Shown piece after piece: positions 7,825 to 16,126 of a DNA stretch of 36,416 nucleotides; the first letter of the stretch is position 1, and each line of letters begins with the position of its first letter. The notes beneath the pieces are model-generated. The model searched no databases, was not told the origin of the DNA, and saw only the letters and a list, made by a program, of their open reading frames with translations. The position numbers were made by a program, and so were the translations under genes. Source of the stretch: Nocardia cyriacigeorgica (GTDB lineage Bacteria > Actinomycetota > Actinomycetes > Mycobacteriales > Mycobacteriaceae); the NCBI RefSeq assembly GCF_010858045.1, contig NZ_JAAGVC010000049.1:1-36416 (forward strand), in the 5' to 3' direction.

Positions 7825-8856
7825 TCAGTCGAATGTCACAGTCACCGAATTGGTGGCGGGTACCGACTGGCATGCCAGCCGATCACCTTCCTCGATATCA
7901 TCATCATCGAGTACCTCGTTTACTCTCATCTCTATATCGCCGTCGATAACCTTGCACACACATGCACCGCATCCGCCTTCCCGGCAGGAATACGGAGGCG
8001 AGTACCCCTCGTTCAACAAGACCTCGACGAGGGTCAAATCTTTCGGCCATTCCAGCTCGGCGCGATCACCATCGAGATATACTACTAGACGGGCTTGTTC
8101 GTTCGTCATTGATTCCTTGACGTAGTTCTCCACGTCGAAGGGATCGGAGTGCAGAGATTGGAATACTTCTCGGTGTAGGTTCCGGTGCTGCACGCCGGCT
8201 TCGCGCGCCGCGTCTACCACCAAATCCATGAACGCCGCCGGCCCACACAAGAAATACATCCGATTTCGGTACTCACGGCAGATTTCAAGGATTGCGCTTC
8301 GGTCCGGTAGCCCACGCTCGCTCTCCAGCCACTCGATGAGAGTCAGTCGCTCGGGAAACTGCTTGGCGAGGTAACGGAGGTCTTCACCGAAGATGACGCT
8401 CTCGGCATGCTGGTTGGCATAGAAGAGAACGAGATGGCCGCCACCTTCGAGCAGAGCCGACTTGACGATGGATAACACCGGGGTGATTCCGCTACCAGCT
8501 GCGAACAGAACCATGTCCGCATCCAGGTCTTTCGGTGTGAAGTGCCCGGTGGGCGGCAGAACGGTTACCTCAGCGCCAACCTTGATGTTGTCGCACAGCC
8601 AGTTAGATCCGTACCCGCCCTCCGTGCGTTTCACTGTGACAGCTAGCGAGTCGTCTGCATGCGGGGAACTCGAGAGCGAATAGCATCTGGCCACATATTC
8701 CCCGTCGCCGGCTCCGGGAATACGCAACGTAAGAAACTGCCCGGGGTCGTAGGCAAATACGCCCAATTGCTGCTCGGGCACCTCGAACCAAATGGACACC
8801 GCATCCGCTGTTTCCTGCACTACACGGGAGACCGTGAGTTCACATGGCATGCTCAT
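7825..8856 (-). CDS. KshB/HmpE-like ferredoxin-NAD(P) reductase with C-terminal 2Fe-2S domain
   Basis: A 343-residue electron-transfer subunit for an oxygenase. Domain order: FAD domain with the RCYS flavin motif (57-60), NAD(P) domain with GSGITP (121-126) and FLCGP (202-206), then a plant-type ferredoxin domain with Cys291, Cys296, Cys299 and Cys329. This is the layout of KshB, the reductase of 3-ketosteroid 9-alpha-hydroxylase, and of phenylacetate-oxygenase-type reductases. No Rieske oxygenase (KshA) lies in the window. The nearest oxygenases that could need electrons are the AurF-like diiron protein and the P450s; the BVMO uses NADPH directly. It sits 45 bases downstream of the SDR on the same strand, probably in the same operon. 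Reductase function is firm; the partner is open. Confidence 0.9.
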   Translation of the reverse strand: MSMPCELTVSRVVQETADAVSIWFEVPEQQLGVFAYDPGQFLTLRIPGAGDGEYVARCYSLSSSPHADDSLAVTVKRTEGGYGSNWLCDNIKVGAEVTVLPPTGHFTPKDLDADMVLFAAGSGITPVLSIVKSALLEGGGHLVLFYANQHAESVIFGEDLRYLAKQFPERLTLIEWLESERGLPDRSAILEICREYRNRMYFLCGPAAFMDLVVDAAREAGVQHRNLHREVFQSLHSDPFDVENYVKESMTNEQARLVVYLDGDRAELEWPKDLTLVEVLLNEGYSPPYSCREGGCGACVCKVIDGDIEMRVNEVLDDDDIEEGDRLACQSVPATNSVTVTFD

Positions 8857-8901
8857 CTTCCAGGATATTCCTTCTCTATTATTCCGGCCCGTGGCCCAGA
8901 T

Positions 8902-9759
8902 TCAACTGTCGCGCTTGACAAGGCCGTAACGACGGCCGATCGCATAGCCGACACGGGCCAGCGGAGCGTTCAGGTCCTGATACCTCGGCCCCACCGCGCG
9001 GGCGACGAAATCGAAACCCAGGGCATCGGGTCCGATAAGGACTCGAGGTTTGTTCCGTCGCACGCCCTTCAGGATCGTTTCGGCGGCGCTTTCCGGAGTG
9101 GTGAGCGCTATACGATCGAAACCGGCGACAATCTTCTCCTGATCACCCATCGCGCCGACACCTCGAGCTCCGCGCACAATATTTGTGCGAACACCACCCG
9201 GATGCACGCATGTTACGCCCACCGGTAGCCGGTTAATTCGCATCTCCTGGCGCAACGCCTCGGTAAAGCCTCGGACGGCGAATTTGGAAGCATTATATGC
9301 GCTCTGACTGGGAATGGCCATCAGTCCGAAGACACTCGACACGTTGACAACATGGCCGTCGCCCGAGTCGATCAGATCCGGAAGAAATAGTTTCGTGCCG
9401 TTCACGACTCCCCAGAAATTGATCGACATCAACCATTCGAAGTCGATCCATTGCATATCCAGTATGTCGGCGCCGAGTGCGACCCCGGCATTGTTGATTA
9501 CCATACTGACCGAACCGAAGTCGCTGAGGACCTGACGACGATATTCCGTGAATGCGCTACGATCGGCCACATCGAGCTGATAGTGCTGGCATTCGACACC
9601 CAGCGCGGTACACATGGAGGCGGTTTCGCGGGCCCGTTCGCCGTCGATGTCGGCAATGGCCAGCCGCGCGCCCTCGCCGGCGAGTCGAATTGCAACTGCA
9701 CGGCCGATTCCTGAACCTGCCCCGGTTACCGAGACGACTCGGTCGCTGAACTCTCTCAT
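8902..9759 (-). CDS. Short-chain dehydrogenase/reductase (SadH-like)
   Basis: A 285-residue classical SDR. The cofactor site TGAGSGIG (12-19) is followed by Asp at the end of beta-2 (AIADID), which favours NAD(H). NNAG (89-92), Ser141/142 and the YNASK catalytic pair Tyr155/Lys159 are present. The C-terminal extension and the SINFWGVVNGTK segment resemble mycobacterial SadH-type enzymes. The ATG overlaps the BVMO stop as ATGA, so the two are translated together. The BVMO-SDR pair recalls the mycobacterial mymA-sadH order. A plausible reaction is interconversion of a secondary alcohol and the ketone used by the BVMO (inference). Confidence 0.9.
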   Translation of the reverse strand: MREFSDRVVSVTGAGSGIGRAVAIRLAGEGARLAIADIDGERARETASMCTALGVECQHYQLDVADRSAFTEYRRQVLSDFGSVSMVINNAGVALGADILDMQWIDFEWLMSINFWGVVNGTKLFLPDLIDSGDGHVVNVSSVFGLMAIPSQSAYNASKFAVRGFTEALRQEMRINRLPVGVTCVHPGGVRTNIVRGARGVGAMGDQEKIVAGFDRIALTTPESAAETILKGVRRNKPRVLIGPDALGFDFVARAVGPRYQDLNAPLARVGYAIGRRYGLVKRDS

Positions 9760-11354
9760 CTCGGCAAGCTACCCTTCTTGATCGAATTCGGAAGGAGGTC
9801 GCCGCTTTGATCACCTGTCGACTCGCCGACCAACGCGAAATCAGAGTCCGCGACATTGCGGGTACGCCGCCAATACTGCCAGGTGAAACCTGGCCAGACC
9901 GTCCGATTGACACCCTGTGCATCGAGGTACCAACTGGTGCACCCCCCGCTGCTCCAGACCCCGTTCACCAATTTCCGCTGGATGTCCGAGTTGAATTCCC
10001 GCTGAACGGGTTCACGCACCTCGAGCGCAGCTGCGCCACGTTGCTTCGCGAGCCGAATCGCGCCGATGATGTACCTGATCTGGCATTCGATCATGAATAC
10101 CACCGAGTTGTGACCGAGCCCGGTGTTGGGGCCGAGCAGGAAGAACAAGTTCGGGAAACCTGCGGTGGTGATGCCGAGATGGGTTTGAATCCCTTCGTCC
10201 GACCATACGGAGGAGAGTTCACGACCGGACGCACCCTTGAGCCGGAGGTGGTCGAACCCGTCGGTTACGTGGAAACCGGTGGCATAGATGATCACGTCGA
10301 CCGGACGCTTGTCACCGGACTGGGATATGATGGCGTCCTCGGTGATCTCGGCGATCCCGTCGGTGATGACGGATGTAGTGGGCCGATTCAGCGCTGGGTA
10401 GTAGTCACTGGAACCGAGGATTCTTTTGCACCCGATGCGATACGTGGGGGTGAGCTTCTTGCGCAGCGCGGGATCATCTATTCCCCGCGCTATGTTCCAC
10501 TTGGCGACACTCTCGAGCGGACGCATGAAATTGATATGTCCGTTCAGTCCTATCGACAGTGACTCCGCTGACCAGTAGATGGCAGTCCGGAGGGCTTTGG
10601 CGAGGATCGGCGCCCTCGTGAGCAGGGCTTGGATCACCTTCGGGACCTTGACGTTCCTACGGGGCAGTACCCACGCCGGCGTCCGCTGGTATAGATGCAG
10701 TTCATCGGCTACCTTGGCAATTTCCGGAACGAATTGGATTGCGCTCGCACCCGTCCCGATAACAGCGACCTTCTTGCCATCCAATGTGCAGTCATGATCC
10801 CACTGCGCCGAGTGAAATGCTGCACCAGCGAACTTCTTCTGCCCCTTGATCTGGGGGATATTCGGTATATGGAGTGCGCCTACGCCTGAAACCAGGAATC
10901 GGGCGACGTACTCGTTGCCGTCGGAGGTCGCAACATGCCACGCGGAATCACTAGGATCCCAGTATCCGGATTGCAAGGCCCGCCCGAAATGCGTGCGGCT
11001 ATAGAGATCGTACTTGCGTGCGAGACTCAGGAGATACTGCTGAATTTCATCCTGTCCTGCCCACAAGTGACTCCAATCCGGCTTGGGCTCGAAAGAGTAC
11101 GAGTACATGTGAGAAGGGACATCGCAGGCACAGCCCGGATATGTATTGTCGCGCCAGGTTCCGCCGATTTCGGAATCCTTCTCGATTATCAAGAAGTCAT
11201 TCATTCCCGATTTCAGCAGTTGAATCGCCATTCCCATGCCGGAGAATCCGCTCCCGACGATGAGGACCTCTGTTGTGTGCACCCTCTCGCTCGCTGCACG
11301 ACCTCCCGAACCATTGGTCTTTCCCGTGTATTTGGCAGAACGGTTATTACTCAT
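9756..11354 (-). CDS. Flavin-dependent Baeyer-Villiger-type monooxygenase
   Basis: A 532-residue FAD/NADPH enzyme inserting oxygen next to a ketone. Motifs: first Rossmann GSGFSG (34-39), GGTW (64-67), the YPGCACDVPSHMYSYSF region, the BVMO fingerprint FAGAAFHSAQWD (175-186, with Phe175, Gly177, His181, Trp185) and second Rossmann GTGASA (200-205). Length fits group EthA/MymA-like and cyclohexanone-type enzymes. The ATG at 11354 has AGAGGAA upstream. The first roughly 28 residues are polar and probably disordered. Downstream SDR coupling suggests an alcohol-ketone-ester route; the hydrolase at 16592-17494 could cleave the ester (inference). Confidence 0.92.
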   Translation of the reverse strand: MSNNRSAKYTGKTNGSGGRAASERVHTTEVLIVGSGFSGMGMAIQLLKSGMNDFLIIEKDSEIGGTWRDNTYPGCACDVPSHMYSYSFEPKPDWSHLWAGQDEIQQYLLSLARKYDLYSRTHFGRALQSGYWDPSDSAWHVATSDGNEYVARFLVSGVGALHIPNIPQIKGQKKFAGAAFHSAQWDHDCTLDGKKVAVIGTGASAIQFVPEIAKVADELHLYQRTPAWVLPRRNVKVPKVIQALLTRAPILAKALRTAIYWSAESLSIGLNGHINFMRPLESVAKWNIARGIDDPALRKKLTPTYRIGCKRILGSSDYYPALNRPTTSVITDGIAEITEDAIISQSGDKRPVDVIIYATGFHVTDGFDHLRLKGASGRELSSVWSDEGIQTHLGITTAGFPNLFFLLGPNTGLGHNSVVFMIECQIRYIIGAIRLAKQRGAAALEVREPVQREFNSDIQRKLVNGVWSSGGCTSWYLDAQGVNRTVWPGFTWQYWRRTRNVADSDFALVGESTGDQSGDLLPNSIKKGSLPR

Positions 11355-11552
11355 CGATTTCCTCTGAACGTTGGCTCACGTGCGGTACAGGTGGCCACAA
11401 ATTTTCGATAGCTACTCAGCTACTGCGGATATGTCGGACCGGCGGCAGGACCGAGGAGTTCGCGGGATTCGACGAGTGCCCGCCGCAACATATCACGGCG
11501 CGACTTGCGCTCAGCAATATGCGTGGTGCTGTTCACGCCGGTCCGAGTCTGT

Positions 11553-12539
11553 TCACCGCCGGGCGATATCGTCGGGGAGGCTCCTCGTCAGGCGCCAAAG
11601 GAACATGGTGAAGCGACCTTCCATCATTCCTGCCTCATCGAAGAATCGGATCATCGGCTCGGACATGAACTGCAGGTTCTCCCGGTAGTGCGGGCCGAAT
11701 TGGCAAGCGAGGAACCCCCGCAGAGGATGCACGCCGACAGCACGGTACAGCTTGGGATTGATCAAGATCGGGTAGGACAGGTTCGCGACAACTGCGAGGA
11801 CGCCGCGGTGCCATGCCCGCGAGATCCGGCCTCGCGACCGCATACCCTCGACAAGCTCGGAGCGCGCGAACGTGATGTGGCGGGCCTCCTCGAGCACGTG
11901 AATTTTCATCAACTGCCGGACCTGCGGTTGTAGGCGTTCGTCGTTCATCGCTTCACGCTGTGCCCGATCGAGAATCTCCTCGATCAGCAAGGTCGCGCCC
12001 TGGATCGAGGGCCCGAGCGGGACGAAATGCAGGATCTTCGCCAGCGACAGAAACCCTGGCGGAAGCTTGTAGGGCGGGATCCCCGTTTTGGCGATCAGAC
12101 GCGCGAACATTGTGGAATGGCGGCTCTCGTCGCCAACCTCGGCAAGTGCGTATAGGGCCTTGTTATCGACGAGATCACCCGTCGTGTTCAGCCGTAGCAA
12201 CGCCATACTCAGCAAATTCTCGGCGTAGATCCCGAAGCTGAGGATGCTCACCAACTCATGTTTGCCCAGGTCGATCTTCTGTTCCTCGGAAAGCCGGTTC
12301 CACAGACCGGTGCCGTAGAGGGACAGGCGATGCTCGGGGAACCACGCCTTATCCGGCAACCACGGACTATCCCAGTCGATGTCGACTTCGGCGTCGTAGA
12401 ACTTCTCTACGGAAGTCTTGAGCAGTCGTCCGGCCGATCGTTGCAGGTCAATGGGTCGCCGACCGCTCACGCGCGCCATACCGTCGGTGGTTACGGCAAT
12501 CTGCCCGTTGGTCTCGGCCCTGACGTCACTGGTCGTCAT
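11553..12539 (-). CDS. AurF-like diiron oxygenase
   Basis: A 328-residue protein of the para-aminobenzoate N-oxygenase AurF / ferritin-like diiron group. The helical core has the expected carboxylate/His ligands: Glu107 (YAEN), Glu138-x-x-His141 (DESRH), Glu187/188 (LIEEIL) and Glu217/218-x-x-His221 (EEARH). The ATG at 12539 follows AAAGGAG at ideal spacing; the frame opens further upstream to 12584, but that part lacks a ribosome site. AurF oxidises arylamines to nitro compounds, but many actinobacterial relatives have unknown or lipid-related substrates. It heads the minus-strand set (198 bases before the BVMO) and is divergent from the DUF4873 and MFS genes. Its upstream region contains a sequence block shared with the mce operon. 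Confidence 0.82.
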   Translation of the reverse strand: MTTSDVRAETNGQIAVTTDGMARVSGRRPIDLQRSAGRLLKTSVEKFYDAEVDIDWDSPWLPDKAWFPEHRLSLYGTGLWNRLSEEQKIDLGKHELVSILSFGIYAENLLSMALLRLNTTGDLVDNKALYALAEVGDESRHSTMFARLIAKTGIPPYKLPPGFLSLAKILHFVPLGPSIQGATLLIEEILDRAQREAMNDERLQPQVRQLMKIHVLEEARHITFARSELVEGMRSRGRISRAWHRGVLAVVANLSYPILINPKLYRAVGVHPLRGFLACQFGPHYRENLQFMSEPMIRFFDEAGMMEGRFTMFLWRLTRSLPDDIARR

Positions 12540-12560
12540 CTGTCGCTCCTTTGAGACTCG

Positions 12561-12580
12561 ATCGATGACTCTGCATCGAT
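12561..12580. promoter_or_regulatory. Perfect inverted repeat upstream of AurF-like gene
   Basis: ATCGATG-actctg-CATCGAT, seven-base perfect arms, 21 bases upstream of the AurF-like ATG. It lies in the 5' untranslated region or promoter and may be an operator or a small RNA hairpin near the ribosome site. Function unknown. Confidence 0.35.
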
Positions 12581-12618
12581 ACATCCAGTCCGGATCAACG
12601 TCCGGTGGCAGTAACCCG

Positions 12619-12657
12619 GTATCCGCTCAAGAGTGCAATACGGGCAGTAGCGGATAC
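12619..12657. promoter_or_regulatory. Long-spaced perfect inverted repeat in divergent promoter
   Basis: GTATCCGCT (12619-12627) and AGCGGATAC (12649-12657) are exact nine-base complements separated by 21 bases, giving about 30 bases centre to centre, near three helical turns. It lies between the AurF-like and DUF4873 genes and overlaps the 37-nt block shared with the mce promoter. Suggests a pair of half-sites for one regulator bound on the same DNA face (inference). Confidence 0.5.
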
Positions 12658-12669
12658 TTGGGGTATGAG
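12633..12669 (-). promoter_or_regulatory. 37-nt promoter block shared with mce operon (copy 1)
   Basis: Aligned without gaps to 26319-26355, about 29 of 37 positions match by eye. The most conserved parts are GTGCA at the left end and GATACT-NN-GGGTATGAG (12653-12669) at the right, with an ATAC-N5-GTAT core. Both copies have the same orientation relative to a minus-strand gene set. Here the block's left edge is 94 bases upstream of the AurF-like start. Best explained as a binding site or promoter for a common regulator. Confidence 0.6.
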
Positions 12670-12795
12670 GTAACTTTGACCCCGGCGGCGCGGCTTGTCA
12701 AGGGCCGGCCCCGATCCCGACGCCGGGCTACTTGGCCCCAGTGCCGGGCGATCCGATCGCTGGCGTCGACTATCGACCAAACGGAGGAGTTCACA

Positions 12796-13131
12796 GTGAA
12801 GTCTCAGAGTCCGCACGATGCCTCTGACTACATCGGGCCGGCCACAGTGGTGATCGCAACCGACGACGTCGAGGTGCAAGTCGAACTGCGCGGCTATTTC
12901 CAACCCATCGACGGCCGCTTCAGCTGGTACGGGCGCATCCGCCAGAACGACGAACTCGACAATCTGTTAGGGGGACGCCGACGTTCCGTGCTGATCCGGA
13001 CCAGTACGGGCGAGGCGCCGGCGACCATCGGCGATCGTGACTTCTGGGGCCGCTATCGAGTTCAGGGCAGAGGACGACCGCCCTATCACGTGCCGACGAC
13101 GCTGGAGGAAGTAGAAGCTACGCAAAGCTGA
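12796..13131 (+). CDS. DUF4873 domain protein
   Basis: A 111-residue protein matching the DUF4873 type by its conserved pattern: GYFQPIDGRFSWYGRI near residue 36, then an Arg-rich middle, WGRYRVQGRGRPPY and a short acidic tail. The start is the GTG at 12796 preceded by GGAGG; the longer open frame upstream runs through the divergent promoter and is not credible. In actinobacteria this domain is often found beside or fused to flavin monooxygenases, which fits the BVMO nearby. The biochemical role is unknown. It precedes the MFS gene by about 55 bases on the same strand, so the two are probably one transcript. Confidence 0.75.
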   Translation: MKSQSPHDASDYIGPATVVIATDDVEVQVELRGYFQPIDGRFSWYGRIRQNDELDNLLGGRRRSVLIRTSTGEAPATIGDRDFWGRYRVQGRGRPPYHVPTTLEEVEATQS

Positions 13132-13185
13132 GCCGTAGGACCTACGCGAATGCCGACGACGCCCCGAAGGGACCAGGATACCGAC

Positions 13186-14823
13186 ATGATCAGCTTTGGA
13201 GACCGGCTTCGCGACCGCAACTCCGCGGCTTGGACGCTGGCCATAACCTGTGCCGCAGTAGCATTGGTTGTTGCGGCCATGGCAGCGCTGTACACCGCTC
13301 TGCCTGCCCTTGCGCTCGACATCGGCGCAGATCAAAATGCTCTCACATGGATCGTCGACGGATACACGCTGGTCCTCGCCTGCTTGGTTTTGCCCGCTGG
13401 CGCGATCGGCGATCGGTATGGGCGCCGACGCGTTCTAATCGTCGGCCTGGCGGTCTTCGCGGCCGCTTCAGTTGTGCCTGTATTTCTCGATACTCCTGCG
13501 GCACTCATTGCCTCCCGGGCCTTGGCGGGCGCAGGAGCAGCTTTCGTCATGCCGGCGACCCTCTCGCTTCTGACAAGCAACCTCCCAGTGGAGAAGCGGT
13601 CGTACGCGGTCGGAGTCTGGGCCGGGATCGCCGGCTCGGGTGGCGTGATCGGCATGGTGGGATCCGGTCTGCTTCTTACCCAGTGGTCGTGGCATTCGAT
13701 CTTCGTCGGTCTGACCGTCGTCGCACTACTACTGCTGGTTCTGGCCTTCACCGTGCCTGATTCACAGGACGCCGAACTCCCGCCGTTCGATCTTTTCGGC
13801 ATGTTCTGGGTCGTGCTCGCCATCGGCACGTCGGTGTTCGCGGTCATCGAGGGTCCGTCGCGCGGCTGGACGGATGTCCGGGTTCTTGTCGCAGGTGCGG
13901 CGGGAGTAATCGGCACCGTGGCATTTATCCTCACCGAGGTGCGTGCCGAGCACCCGCTACTGGACGTGAGCCTGTTCCGCCGCCGGGGCTTCTCGAGCGG
14001 CGCGCTATCGATAACCATCCAGTTCCTCGTGACTTTCGGTGTGATGTACCTACTGGTACAGCACTTCCAGCTCATCCTCGGGTTCGATGCCCTCGGCTCG
14101 GCGCTGGCGCTGGCGCCGATGGTCGTTCCGCTTATCGTGATGTCACTCGTGTCGCCGGCAATCGCTGCATGGGCGGGATTGCGGGTGACGACAGCGACCG
14201 GTCTTCTGACCATCGCCGTCGGCTTACTCGCCATCCTTCGCCTCGACACCGGTTCGTCGTACTTCGACGTTCTCTGGCCCCTGTTGATCATGAGCGCCGG
14301 GCTGGGCTTGTCGGCCGCCCCCGCGACCAACGCGATCATGCTCGACACACCGTTGGAGAAGCACGGGGTATCCGCTGCGGTCAACGACGCGACTCGCGAA
14401 GTCGGCGCGGCCATCGGCATTGCCGTCTCCGGTAGCATTTTGTCCGCGAGCTATACCTCGAGGATCAACGAAGTGCTGGACCGCCTTCCCGAGCCTGCGC
14501 GCGCTCCGGTCCGCAGTTCCCTGGCCGGTGCCCTCGAAGTCGCTGAGCGTGCCGGTAATGTAGGAAGGCCTCTCGCCGACTATGCGAAGGATGCCTTTTG
14601 GAGTGGGGTGGAACATTCGGCGCTCGCGCTGGCAGCGATCACCACAGCCGGGGTTCTGATCCTCGTCCCACTTTCCCCTCCACGAAAAGCCGCCGAAAGC
14701 GGTATCCGACGGCGCCGCCGACGTCACCTCCCCTGGCCTACACACGCCGCTCGAACCAGTCGATCGGATGCCCACGCCAATGACCGATCGATGGCATCAG
14801 TGCGGCGAACACTCGATCCATAG
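13186..14823 (+). CDS. DHA2-type MFS drug exporter, paralogue of the one at 1-1551
   Basis: A 545-residue, probably 14-TM proton-coupled exporter with WIVDGYTLVLACLVLPAG and GAIGDRYGRRR. I chose the ATG at 13186: CCAGGAT precedes it and the N-terminus then aligns with the paralogue. An in-frame ATG at 13150 is the alternative. After the last helix (about residue 500) there is a basic tail rich in Arg. It is probably co-transcribed with the DUF4873 gene. Unlike the left-edge copy it lacks an adjacent TetR gene. A likely job is removing toxic intermediates of the oxidative pathway encoded divergently (inference). Confidence 0.88.
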   Translation: MISFGDRLRDRNSAAWTLAITCAAVALVVAAMAALYTALPALALDIGADQNALTWIVDGYTLVLACLVLPAGAIGDRYGRRRVLIVGLAVFAAASVVPVFLDTPAALIASRALAGAGAAFVMPATLSLLTSNLPVEKRSYAVGVWAGIAGSGGVIGMVGSGLLLTQWSWHSIFVGLTVVALLLLVLAFTVPDSQDAELPPFDLFGMFWVVLAIGTSVFAVIEGPSRGWTDVRVLVAGAAGVIGTVAFILTEVRAEHPLLDVSLFRRRGFSSGALSITIQFLVTFGVMYLLVQHFQLILGFDALGSALALAPMVVPLIVMSLVSPAIAAWAGLRVTTATGLLTIAVGLLAILRLDTGSSYFDVLWPLLIMSAGLGLSAAPATNAIMLDTPLEKHGVSAAVNDATREVGAAIGIAVSGSILSASYTSRINEVLDRLPEPARAPVRSSLAGALEVAERAGNVGRPLADYAKDAFWSGVEHSALALAAITTAGVLILVPLSPPRKAAESGIRRRRRRHLPWPTHAARTSRSDAHANDRSMASVRRTLDP

Positions 14824-15005
14824 TCAGTTGCGTTGTCCCCCATGCATCGCATAGCGGCCCGTAGGTCGAATGGGCAGTGTCTGATCATCGAGGATAGGTA
14901 GGTTCAAGTGGTGCGCGCTTTGCGAATTCGTCTGACCTGACCCGATGACATTTGGTCCGGCGGCTGTGAGAGCATTGCCGCCCACGTAGTGGGCAGGAAC
15001 GCTCG

Positions 15006-15282
15006 ATGACTATGGCGACACGAAAAGGGCACACACCTCCACAGGCCGTGCGCAAGCTGAGCAAGGCCGTCCACCTGCTGGGCGAGAATAAGGAAGTCGC
15101 CGTCACTGCAGATCACCATGGCCACCTACTAACGGTGGCGCAACCAGTTCGGCGGGCTGAAGGCCGGCGACGGCAAACGGTTGAAGGGCCCCGAACGCGA
15201 ACACTCCACTCTGAAAAGTCTTCTCGGCGAGGCGAAGCTAGAGAAAGCTGCATTGAACGAGATCGCCAAGGGAACCTTCTAG
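15006..15282 (+). pseudogene. IS3-family transposase OrfA remnant
   Basis: Reads as the small helix-turn-helix protein of IS3 elements: TPPQAVRKLSKAVHLLGENK in one frame, then after a frameshift near 15100-15130 WRNQFGGLKAGDGKRLK and a leucine-zipper-like LKSLLGEAKLEKAALNEIAK, ending in TAG at 15282. The frameshift and lost helix-turn-helix centre make it non-functional. Confidence 0.75.
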
Positions 15283-16085
15283 ACCCGGAACGCCGGCGGG
15301 CGGCCGTGGCGCACCTGGTGCGGGTGCTCGGGGTCCGCGAAAGGTTCGCCTGCCGGTTACCGGCGAACATCGAAGTACACAACGGCGCGTTCGAACCACC
15401 GACACCAACGCACATCCCGATGCGGCTTTGCGTGAATGGCTGCGTGCCTGGACGAAACCCATCCACGGCAAGGATTCCGCCGCGCCTACCACGGCGCCCG
15501 CAGCGAGTGCTGGACAGTCAATCACAAGAAAATCCAACGCCTCTGGCGCGACGAGGGATTACGAGGGCCGCTGCGGCGCCGAAACGCCTGGAAACCACCA
15601 CCACCACGACGGAGGCAAAGGCACCCAACCGTGTATGGGCAGTGGACTTCCGATTCGATGCCAGCGACGACGCACGCCCAGTCAAGATCGTCTCCATCGT
15701 CGATGAAACACACCCGCGAATGCTTGGGCCGGCTGGTGGAACGATCGATCACCGCCGACGGACTCATCAACGAATCGCTGTCGATCGCAGCTACCCCGCC
15801 GCCCTGCGCTGCGGCAACAGACCAATTTCGCGTGCCAGGCGACTGGGCGGCGGAACGGGTCTGCTCAGCGTTCGTCACACTAGCCGACCCTGCCGCAACG
15901 GCTACATTGTATGGTTCAGCCGCCGCCGACGCGACGAATGCCCCAACATCAACAGCTTCTGGTCGTTGGCCCAAGCCCGCGTCGTGATCAGCGACTGGAA
16001 GGAAGAATACAATCACCGCCGAAGAGATTCCGGCCTGGGCTGCAACGCCCCAGCCGGATACGCTACAACCCTGCATCCCCTACAA
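15283..16085 (+). pseudogene. IS3-family transposase OrfB (DDE) remnant
   Basis: Homology to IS3 OrfB is scattered over three frames. In order: RRRAAVAHLVRVLGVRERFA, ALREWLRAWTK, GFRRAYHGARSECWTVNHKK, PNRVWAVDFRFDASDDARPV (with the first catalytic Asp), ECLGRLVERSITADGLI, RNGYIVWFSRRRRDEC and SFWSLAQARVVISDWKEEYN. At least four frameshifts separate these pieces, so the gene is dead. The continuous frame covering 15006-16208 is an accident of decay and not a protein. Confidence 0.8.
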
Positions 16086-16126
16086 CTGGTTCTCACACGC
16101 GGCGGACCGACTACCGGGTCCCGTCA

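Larger units (their letters stand above)
14933..16126 (+). mobile_element. Decayed IS3-family insertion sequence
   Basis: A 1.19-kb element with imperfect terminal inverted repeats. The left end starts TGACCTGACCCGATGA (14933) and continues through TTTGGTCCGGCGGCTGTGAGA. The complement of the right end (ending GGGTCCCGTCA at 16126) matches it at most positions, including GGTCCG and TGTGAGA. The length and two-frame transposase fit IS3. No clear target duplication remains. The element lies between the MFS gene and the hydrolase at the 3' end of the mce operon. Confidence 0.75.

Noticed and set aside
7825..9759. Complete 3-ketosteroid 9-alpha-hydroxylase system
   Set aside because: Only the KshB-like reductase is present; no Rieske oxygenase or other steroid ring-degradation gene is in the window, so a steroid pathway is not supported.
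11355..11552. A small gene between the AurF-like and BVMO genes
   Set aside because: The 198 bases have no frame with a ribosome site and sensible composition; probably an internal untranslated spacer or promoter.
14885..15125. Small minus-strand frames near the left end of the IS3 relic
   Set aside because: They cross the IS terminal repeat and the OrfA start in antisense and show no family pattern.
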